From NCBI GenBank assembly GCA_964030475.1, contig CAXIPT010000002.1, forward strand, positions 1,908,338 through 1,972,337: a stretch of 64,000 nt of DNA, in the 5' to 3' direction. The position numbers and the translations under genes were made by a program. The notes below the pieces were generated by a model. The model was given only the letters and a program-made list of their open reading frames with translations. It had not been told where the DNA came from and did no database searches. Of the stretch, positions 58,901 to 64,000 are shown one piece after another (the first letter of the stretch is position 1; every line of letters starts with the position of its first letter). This DNA comes from Tethya wilhelma. Its lineage: Eukaryota; Porifera; Demospongiae; Tethyida; Tethyidae.

Positions 58901-59381
58901 GGAACATTCTTATCGCTTCAAAATGATTGTTGAGGAATCACAGTCTGATCAAACAAGGAGCCAAACAAAGTGGATAACGTGCTATACAATACAAGAAATG
59001 GAGGAATCTCCTATTGAATATCCTCTCACAATCATTGATACTCCAGGGTTTGGAAACACTGAAGGAATTGAGAGAGACCAAAGACTTGTTGAACAGATTC
59101 GAGCATTTTTTTGCACAAAAGGGGAAGGTGGCATTGATCAACTTCATGCTATAGGTTTTGCTACTCAAGCTGGTTTACCAAGACTTACGCATCTCCAAAA
59201 GTATATCTTTCACTCAGTTATGGCAGTATTTGGCAAAGATGTGAAAGATAATATATTTATGATGACAACATTTGCTGATGGTCAACCTGCTCCAGTATTA
59301 CAAGCTATTAAAGAAGCAGGTGTGCCTTACCATGAAGCCTTTAAGTTCAACAATTCAGCCTTGCATGTTCGCAAACAATAA
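49989..59381 (+). CDS. Giant stonustoxin-like head + 24 FN3 + GTPase protein (main frame)
   Basis: An intronless frame of 3,130 codons. Residues ~1-190 match the perforin-fold N-terminus of stonustoxin-like (SNTX) proteins (LGKPFCLGSLYDC, ETLW; ATHVVFKIQNGIDAIFGFEC). Residues ~205-400 match the helical domain (CKFCYCD, PKSLTDVVEV, WLFPLNQL), and ~455-500 a thioredoxin-like segment leading into PSKPNKP. Residues ~500-2880 are 24 fibronectin-III repeats of ~99 residues, most with SxPGxP linkers, ITHxSIxLxW strands and YxFKVxP cores. Residues ~2935-3125 are a P-loop GTPase with GATGTGKT (2949-2956) and DTPGFG (3017-3022). There is no signal peptide or membrane segment, so it is probably cytosolic. 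The frame stops just after FNNSAL, where relatives continue; the continuation is in the next frame. SNTX relatives include fish venom toxins but also many non-venom proteins, so toxicity should not be assumed. Confidence 0.85.
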   Translation: MSQVVVPCLGKPFCLGSLYDCATDSLLDETLWDENAIESVVQTKIDEPEIVDVITTNSTGEKMKALGFNPGLVLNMLSGGLKDCAISGPIVNFLREESPRCNQVRSYLRCSKVSSIQEIDPEKVKSKCGKIYKQATHVVFKIQNGIDAIFGFECQVNSDETLSQVQSDIKETMERIKQTLSTCESSENKPQTSIQALDKEKAQKYHCKFCYCDSEVSLPKLPKSLTDVVEVCSDYLLSTSDKKTSGLMTMVPKLAWLFPLNQLSVDCDSPLSLAVEVSGRIVDNVQKVIEDIDIQKNKIGDLMSGHQDTLSKAHSLDNHLSTFQKSIEIFSRTIKERIYSQLSEVRRGNISENELLNMITQMPFQPECLSKWVDQKQNEVRVAKRIHSCLSNHGIQCINCIPQSEYNEELNTTLYFICNIIPKTDELLYAIEHNTKVQSNHQQGNRLKDVQGDLDQFITYAKINKDKGNIKFVAVDHDYQHSSDSGIIVLSRHNKRQLLRLPSKPNKPRINPDPSTITHNSIQLQWSKLERGSENIQYYSVFGCSLSKTQSDLDEIHDWTMYKAQDSCENFIVENINRSANSMFKICPVLKQVPDLICLESEVVEIDVTSIAFQDMGQVPDNVCQPGKPRASDGISGKITLQWDKPKHGSEEIDTYVVSYCRQDETRQDWKNIYPREDLEPGYDGVIKMTIGEDLVVFEPNKKYIFKVLPLCPSDHDFEIKGSEESDPIKIGPNCQPGKPTAVGITHDSIKVQWCRPNFGWNDVDFYVVYYKKFDEERWSKGKPVNETLITVKGLELNARYLFRVTPVIKSGNSILKAKSSEVSAPIKTELTCQTSTPRKIAATHNSITIEWDNPVHGAEHCNYYHVYYRQKHKLKEQQNMMGTEKTSLKLENLEVNAKYTFTVIPFCTDKNIKSIESEESEEIETKPACQPGKPIAASRDYSCVVLNWEKPEYYYENVQMYMISYALTNNNHQHKWSRQRTENKTESINIRSLSAGQKYIFKVEALCRDTTIITVESDTSDIVQTMATSKPGKPTYSNVRHNAVNITWTHPQHGRENVQKYTVVASLTDESSKQKVTTVTIVQYPNFSTRVLGLIPKTKYCFKVIPECHTGVSGIESDYSDSVETSPACQTGKPIPTKVTHNSISLKWTRPEYRSDQVKRYRVLCQQLQQHAKVNRGGASHKELKTKQQETSIEVSNLDVNTEYQFRVIPECTIPEVAAIKSEESGTIRTNAASVPQNVKPGTITHDSIQLKWSKPRSRIPNPPIASYCVTYGEAVDPPNESQWKSINTKTSKCTVESLKANSKYHFKVRPMYEIETYIGTESDVIHVETKPSCKPGQVIATRISHCSIDLQWAEPTHSTSNIRQYSVSCHTLVDSQLKFIQKCNSNILNINDLEINNGYCFEVLPECNSSKIAIQSTQSGTIFTKATSKPGIPTAKAVYHDSIHLVWESPKKGFKNIDFFVVKYRSINEANDTWHEQKSDGCQPHAIVNGLSLKTNYVFKVFPKCCKANGEGSESDISSQIQTKATSPPSKPEVIDRSHSSISLRWNPPEFGKTIGYTVWYSSDGDKSLKTIEVDRECITVTDLIPKTNYFFRVASNCEAGVGSESKNSDFIETKESCKTGVPEAIEITHESVVLQWTRPDYRSDAIKCYHISCLEVKADNKLHKVCQCNTDGKHESLTIPNLCHNTTYKFEVTPYCTDSEIGTESSVLSREVLTKSTSKPGKPESRKITHCSIELAWNKPEHGVEQIKFYTVYCRLKTSKIWKDQKTDGCQEKITFERLELNEQYIFKVKSECMHGEGTESDLREIVNTRATSCPGIPDGKAITHDGIQINWSPPEYGANYVLSYIVSYQSEKESKWNTKDSIQTSLSILGLKVNTKYIFKVKTVCKSDLMGSEGESSSWIGTKATSTPGIPQLISATNDSIKLKWSKPEHGCKNIKFYAVHLSPKTESLTLQRYDKTTKECNLTVQGLNVNRQYTFMVVSVSFSGVNSFSETSPYYCTKATSPPGIPRAVNVTHDTIELTWSKPCYGSENVDHYVISCHVGRVTSECWNKKELTTSSAKESIKVYKLTLGRSYIFTVKSVCNGSLEGMESDSCQPIGTKLTSPPGKPIPTSQKIITCNTISLEWEKPQLGSEYVTRYLVHYKLLDTPQNEWVGSKQTSDNTQAIKFLQLTPQTKYIFKVEAICDTGMGSESKCSDVIVTKPASKPGKPLVMNVTYNSVDLQWDKPKYGSEGVEWYTVQFHAINYPTKMLEQKGTKDCSLQVCKLSPLTKYVFLVRPEFKYGTAGDGSDLSDPVETKATSLPGKPIADIVTHNSVQLRWTEPTHGVSNIIYYSIEYRQQQGSDWASQKIKHSKTQETVSGLTPAKKYECKIRAVCKQGEGSESEMTEFQTKSTSPLSPPLHSAVTHKSIQLKWTKPRFGADKVVSYFVFYRNSETIADEWTKTSTGVAQETITLDNLNLNTTYQIFVEPECQTSIGCKSKTISVKTAATSPPGKPTAISIFHNEIHLEWAKPDHGSHNITSYKLLLKSVDKKGEWVDSKLIINPNEERTIVGDLKLGTNYVFKILPQCSHGVGTESDSSDPIKTTSTSKPGKPVAYDIDYNSLSLRWTKPEYGADSVLGYIVCNKEYTSDSVMTEWKNQEYGNITDTVVGGLLPGKKYVFKIQPKCKKSMGATGDSTDPIETKSTSPPGKPKVSEAMGSITHDSIVLSWTAPVHGAENLKGYVIHYRIRDNSSENWKTCIVHSATIVYQTVNKLQSNTKYIFKISSICTTGVGAESEHSEPIETKPSCKPGNPKAEGEDITHESISLKWSEPEHGSVVSYTVSYKQISSTQWMQETTTKNCIKLDKLEHKTEYQIQVYPQTKPEIGLGIESSDIITVKTKHIPLAERIKAKSELIEKSNPGCPDIYQVPIQTVHENSKTMIRKCFVGEDSIRGMEFHSGKVIMLVGATGTGKTTLINGLVNHVLGVKWEHSYRFKMIVEESQSDQTRSQTKWITCYTIQEMEESPIEYPLTIIDTPGFGNTEGIERDQRLVEQIRAFFCTKGEGGIDQLHAIGFATQAGLPRLTHLQKYIFHSVMAVFGKDVKDNIFMMTTFADGQPAPVLQAIKEAGVPYHEAFKFNNSALHVRKQ

Positions 59382-60300
59382 TGCTACCAGTGCAATTGAC
59401 AAAATGTTTTGGGAAATGGGGAAAAGAAGCTTTGATGAGTTCTTCAATGAACTCTCACATACTACACCAAGGAGTTTAACATTAACTAAAGAAGTCCTTG
59501 AAGAGAGGGAGCACTTGGAGGTGTGTGTTGATAACCTTCAAATTCAGGTCCGTGAAGGGTTGCAAAAAATTGATACATTACATCAAGTGGAAGACAAGAT
59601 AAAGAAACATGAAGCTCAACTTCGTGAAAATAAAGATTTTACATTCAATATAAAAGTGACGAAACAAAGGAAAATTGACCTTAAACCTGGCGTGTACGTT
59701 ACCAACTGCCTCACTTGCAACCGTACATGTCATTATCCATGTAGAATACCAAGAGATGAAAACAAGCATGGCTGTGCAGCCATGGGAGACAAGAGAAACA
59801 CACCTGAAGCTGAATGTAAGGTTTGTCCTGGCAAATGTCACTGGAAGGTGCATGTCAACAATCCTTACAGATTTGAAACATATCAGGAAGATGAAGAGCA
59901 AACATCGGAAGATCTGAAGAAGAGGTATTATGATGCTAAAGACGGAAAATTGAAGGTTGGAAATATGATTGATAAATTACACAAAGAGTTAACTGAATGG
60001 TACAAACAAGTTCTTGAATCAATTCGAAAAACTCATCAAATACTGAAGAGGTTGCATGAAATAGCCCTTAAGCCAAACCATCTTACTGAAGTTGGGTACA
60101 TTGAACTGCTGATTGAATCAGAGAAACAAGCAGCTGATCCTGGGTTCCAGAAACGTATAGAGTCTCTGAACAAAATCAAAGAAAAGGCTGAACTTCTTTC
60201 ATTGCAACATGTCCAGCAGTTCAACCCAAACAGTTTAGGAAATGGAGGAAAAAAACCATGGGAGACTCTATACACAGATTTTAAAAGTAAAACAAAGTGA
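59368..60300 (+). CDS. C-terminal part of the giant GTPase protein (shifted frame)
   Basis: Reads FANNNATSAIDKMFWEMG and continues as the region that follows the GTPase domain in related animal proteins: SLTLTKEVLEEREHLE and a coiled coil, then a Cys/His-rich module (TNCLTCNRTCHYPCRIP near 59700; CKVCPGKCHWKVH near 59820), then a second coiled coil and a basic end. It lies in the frame one base off from the 9.4-kb frame, with overlap and no intron signal, so a one-base (or four-base) indel separates the two parts. Both parts are otherwise intact over more than 10 kb. That fits a sequencing error or a very recent mutation better than an old pseudogene. Confidence 0.8.
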   Translation, partial: FANNNATSAIDKMFWEMGKRSFDEFFNELSHTTPRSLTLTKEVLEEREHLEVCVDNLQIQVREGLQKIDTLHQVEDKIKKHEAQLRENKDFTFNIKVTKQRKIDLKPGVYVTNCLTCNRTCHYPCRIPRDENKHGCAAMGDKRNTPEAECKVCPGKCHWKVHVNNPYRFETYQEDEEQTSEDLKKRYYDAKDGKLKVGNMIDKLHKELTEWYKQVLESIRKTHQILKRLHEIALKPNHLTEVGYIELLIESEKQAADPGFQKRIESLNKIKEKAELLSLQHVQQFNPNSLGNGGKKPWETLYTDFKSKTK

Positions 60301-60310
60301 TTTATTAGAC

Positions 60311-60316
60311 AATAAA
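60311..60316 (+). terminator. Polyadenylation signal
   Basis: AATAAA, 10 bases after the TGA stop of the giant gene. Confidence 0.55.
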
Positions 60317-60319
60317 TTA

Positions 60320-61555
60320 TATATTTAAATATAGTATTAGCTTTGAAGAGGATATTAATTTTTAAGCAGTTATATACTTATTTTGTTATAGCAGTTTGGG
60401 TTTTTTGTCTTTAATGCTTAACACGAGTTACATGCAATACATAACATTCAAACTTGATAATAGTTAGCATTATTTTTTTTGTGTTAATTAATTATTATTA
60501 TGAATAATATCTATGGGTCAGTGGTGCAAGTTGATAAAAATTAATAATTATACGAGCCATTGTTGTGTTTATTATTATGCTGGCTTGAGTTTACTGCTTT
60601 AAAATAGTAACTAGCAACCACAAGTACTGTATATGCAGCATGCATATATACTGCATGCTTTTTGTGTGCAATAATAACGATGATGCTTGCTCACACACAC
60701 ACACACACACACACACAGATTTCAACGTACCTTAAGGACAGGTTTAATAATGCAGATTTAACTTTGCAATTTGTCTACTACCACATTTTGCGGGTACAAA
60801 TAATTATAATTGTGGAATCACAAAATACAAACACTCCCAAAAGGAAAAAAATGAGCACCTACACAATAGTTCACACTCACAAAGCTTACTAGATAAAGTG
60901 TCAACACAGTTACAAAACATTCCTTTAATTATACAGCTTAAGCTAGAGACTTCTTCATTACTGTAACTATATTCATGCATAAATGCATACACAACGGGTA
61001 AAAAAGAGAATACATTAATAAATTAATTTTATGCTATCAATCTATACAACCTATACCCGTTGCAAGTAGTAAAACCTTGAATTATTATTTATCGCAATTT
61101 GAAGTATGTAATGTTCATTGATTTTTTAAAGTGTTGGAGCTTAATTAAATGTAGTTTGATTGATCTTAGTCGTCTTACTATAGAAATGTTAAAAATTGAT
61201 TTTATAGCTTAAAAATTTTTCTTTTGGGCGCCTATACCTTAAGGTGAGATATATTTAAAGGTACAATTATTTGCAGATTTTAGTTTCTATGCATTTACTG
61301 GTATTAAATTTACTATTTTTAAAAATGAACACTCATTAGTAACACAATAGTCTAATCAAAGCATTCTTGCCATGTTTTAACCATTTCCTCTCTCAGACTC
61401 TCCGCCCTGTGAAGCACTTATAACTATAGCCTCATTCTCAGGCTCCTCCTTCGCAAATATTTTCTTCAAAAATAAGAAATTAAGGAGAGAGCCTGGCATC
61501 AGTAGTCACGTGAGTGACGTACTATTTAATGTAATTCAGGTTAGTTAGCTATAAT
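60320..61555. other. No supported gene
   Basis: AT-rich, with a CA microsatellite at about 60691-60717. Confidence 0.5.
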
Positions 61556-64000
61556 CAGTGGAGTAGGAAGGTACTTTTCATTGGGGGGGCCAGAACAAAT
61601 TTCAAAATTAATAGTTTTAGCACAAATAAAAATTAATAATTATAAATCTCCAAAGAAACACATTCTTCTCTCATTTCTCCTTATAAATTCCTTAGCTATA
61701 TTATTGACATTCAAATCATCTGTCTGTACACGATGAACATGGAGCAGCATACAGTGATTTAGTCTCTGCTGTGTCATTGAATTTCTCAGGTAGGTTTTGA
61801 TTCTCTTTAGTGCAGAAAAACTTCTCTCAGCTGAAGCTGTAGTAACTGGAATTGTACAATAAATCCTCAAGAGTTTGTCTATTTCTGTCAACATCTTCTT
61901 AATTCCAGGTTGCTCATTCAAAACGTCACATATTGTTTGGATTTTCGTTACCTCTTTGATTTTACTTGTGGAAGCCTTAATTGCATCTGGAAGTAATTGA
62001 AGTTGCATGGAAAGCTTTTGCATATCTTTGTCTTTGCTGTACATTTCATTCATTTGTTCAGAAAGAGAATATGGCTTTGCATTTGCACTTGTTATTAAGG
62101 CAGACTCGATTTCTCTTACAAAAAGAAAATTGTTTTGGTGAAACCGTCTTTCAAGCTCTCCTTTCACACAATCAATAGCCTCAAAATATTGCTTTCTGTA
62201 AAGATCCTCCACAGTAGGAAACACATGTTTGGGTGCACCATCATCAATTCTTCTAGGTAGTCGTCTCCTTCTTGGTAAAGTCGGAGGATCACACTTTGTT
62301 TTTGCCTCTTCTTGAACATCATGAAAAAAATGTTTGAATTTATCGTCGGTACGAATCCTTTCAAGAGCTCCAATACATAGCTCTACAGCTGAATAACTGT
62401 CATTAACAGTTGTGTTACCACCTTGTAGAGTTATTGAAAGTTGCTCAGTCATACTAAAAATTAAAACAGACAATTTCAAACCAAAATAAATTGAAAACCT
62501 ATCCATCAAAGCCATTACTCCAGCTGCACGTCTAGAACAATCATCTGTACCGTGAGAAGCAACCTCCATTGTTGCTTGTAAGGTTTCGTAATTTTTCAAG
62601 ATTGCTTGCATTGCTCCAGTGCGAACTGTCCACCGGGTTGGACATAATGAACGGATTGAGGAGCTTGAGGTATTATGTGAATCTTGCTGTGCTTTAATGC
62701 TTTCAAAAACAGCTTGTCTTTTAGGAGATAACTTAATTAACTGTATGGCCTCCATAGCAAAATTAAGCCCTTCTTTAATACTAGACACTTTGTGAGCTGC
62801 TTCTTGTAAACACAAGTTGACACAATGTGATAAACAGTGAATTGGAATGGCCGTAGGATATTCCTCTTGGATTCTTTTCCTCACTCCTGATACATGTCCT
62901 TGAAAATTGCTGGCTCCATCATAAGCCTGTCCCCGACAGTTTTCTATCTGAAATCCTAGACTAATAAGAGAGTTCTTCAGTGACTTGTATATTGTCTCTG
63001 CAGTTGTGTCACTTAATTGAATCAGACCAACACAATCTTCATTAATTTCACATGAGTCGGACACCCAGCGTATACAAACGACTAGTTGCTCTCTGTTTGA
63101 AACATCTCGGGTCTCATCTGCAAGCAATGCAAACCATTGCTGGCCAAATATAGTAGATAAAATTGAGCGTAACACGTCATGGGACATGATTTCAATCAGT
63201 TCATTGACAATTTCAGGTGACTGGTACCTACTGTCCTGCACCCATTTGTCTTCACCCAGCACTGTTTGAATGAGAACAGTTAAGTTAGAACCCCCAGCAT
63301 GGTCATTTCGAATTGCAAGGCCTTGTCGTAAAAGGTACCGCAATGCAGAAATCTGCTTTAAAAGGCTTTGTCTTCAATTCAGCTGAGTTGTAGCTAACTG
63401 TTTCTGTAATTGCATGTTGATTGGGTTTTTCAGAGAAATTTGAGCTGCAATGGCTGCTTGGTGAGCACGTGAGGCCTCATGCTCCTTAAATTTAGCTATT
63501 GCAATTACAAAATCCCTCAGTTGTGAAGGCTGCATCTGGTATAGGAACTTTTAAGTTCAGTTTACTTGCAGTTTTACAATGATAACAGTATATTTTTAAA
63601 CTAGTGCAGCAAAAATGTAGCCATGGGTGGCTCTTGTACCAGGCTGGCAACAGGTGCCTTCTACGCTTATTTTCACCTGAACCATAAGACCGTTCAGTTC
63701 TTTTAAGAACCTTTTCATCTGTAGGTTGGTATATCTCATTATTGACACAACAGAAACAACTACATGTCTCTGAATCTATCCCAAAATTGAAAAAGAGATT
63801 CAGTTTTCTTTTCATCATTTTCATTTTCACTGTTACCTGAATCTTCATCAATGGCCTCAGATTGAGCAGATTCAGTAGCAATACTAGTTCTGGCTTTTAT
63901 AGAGTGTTCTCCTGTTGTGTTTAGCTTGCAAAAATAATTTGTAATAGTATTAGAATCTTTTGCCAACCGTGGTCTCTTTGAACTCGCCATCAACAGCTGT
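61556..64000 (-). mobile_element. hAT transposon, runs off the right edge
   Basis: The 3' terminus is CAGTGGAGTAGGAAGGTA followed by GGGGGGGCC, a hAT-type end, at 61556. The transposase frames follow to the window edge. The other terminus lies beyond 64000, so the target duplication cannot be checked. Confidence 0.7.
61640..63990 (-). pseudogene. hAT transposase, ZMYM/DUF4371 type
   Basis: Starts MASSKRPRLAKDSNTITNYF at 63990. A TTF-type zinc finger follows in a second frame (RRRHLLPAWYKSHPWL, YCYHC; ~63660-63570). The remainder is in a third frame. An in-frame TGA lies near 63373, just upstream of the long uninterrupted 567-codon part (63343-61640). That part holds the DUF4371-like block (HDVLRSILSTIFGQQWFALL, ADETRDVSNREQL), AYDGASNFQGHVSG, HCLSHCVNLCLQEAAHKV, and the dimerisation domain TTASAERSFSALKRIKTYLR. 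The catalytic acidic residues appear present. Two frame changes and one stop in the N-terminal third make the copy inactive, but it looks young. Confidence 0.85.

Noticed and set aside
49989..59381. Calling the giant protein a venom toxin
   Set aside because: The stonustoxin-like head is shared by many non-venom animal proteins; there is no signal peptide and no PRY-SPRY domain.
59340..59400. Short intron explaining the frame change in the giant gene
   Set aside because: The only GT..AG pair near the break (24 bases) would join into a stop codon, so splicing does not restore the frame.
1..64000. tRNA or rRNA genes
   Set aside because: No cloverleaf with A and B boxes or rRNA core sequence was recognised by eye; a tRNAscan or Infernal run would be needed to exclude them.

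Overview
The window reads as AT-rich, intron-bearing animal DNA dominated by decayed mobile elements. Short introns with GT..AG borders, Tc1/pogo, hAT, Helitron and Ty3-like remains, many foldback MITEs and a huge fibronectin-III gene point to an early-branching metazoan, most likely a demosponge of the Amphimedon type. That assignment is an inference from protein style, not from a database search. Five single-base N positions (15666, 24783, 31016, 39686, 44388) mark contig joins, and at least two of them sit on assembly-suspicious structures.

Left part (1-10.2 kb): a Helitron fragment, several MITEs and a compact three-exon stefin (type-1 cystatin, cysteine protease inhibitor) gene at 7215-7776. 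The stefin has a broken upstream copy and a possible signal-peptide first exon. Two long foldback elements follow. 10.8-12.9 kb: a decayed pogo-type transposon on the minus strand, ending in an eight-cysteine PHD-like finger. 13.0-13.5 kb: a well-delimited MITE whose unoccupied paralogous site lies at about 34.3 kb. 15-22 kb: repeats, minisatellites, TTAA-flanked MITE ends and degenerate minus-strand spliced coding remnants.

Middle part (21-41 kb): two copies of a DDE transposase of the 'ESTFxAND' type (22.3-23.8 and 27.9-29.9 kb, minus), both broken and both lacking the first catalytic Asp. The second copy lies inside a large intron of a spliced minus-strand gene of unknown function (exons from 32335 down to 27047), recognised from phase-consistent short exons. 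A 741-bp perfect duplication surrounds an N at 31016. At 35.8-38.8 kb there are minus-strand remains of an RPA-like single-strand-binding protein beside Helitron N-terminal fragments.

Right part (41-64 kb): a Ty3-like LTR element with gag and protease but no polymerase (cut at an N), a 1,129-bp perfect tandem duplication, and then the main gene. That gene is an uninterrupted 9.4-kb reading frame starting at 49989. It encodes a stonustoxin-like perforin-fold/helical/thioredoxin-like head, 24 fibronectin-III repeats and a P-loop GTPase. After one frame change near 59.36 kb comes a Cys-rich and coiled-coil tail ending at 60300. The window closes with a hAT transposon (61556 to beyond the right edge).

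The genes do not form an operon. The two apparently host-type genes with recognisable roles, the stefin and the giant GTPase, are each surrounded by transposon debris.
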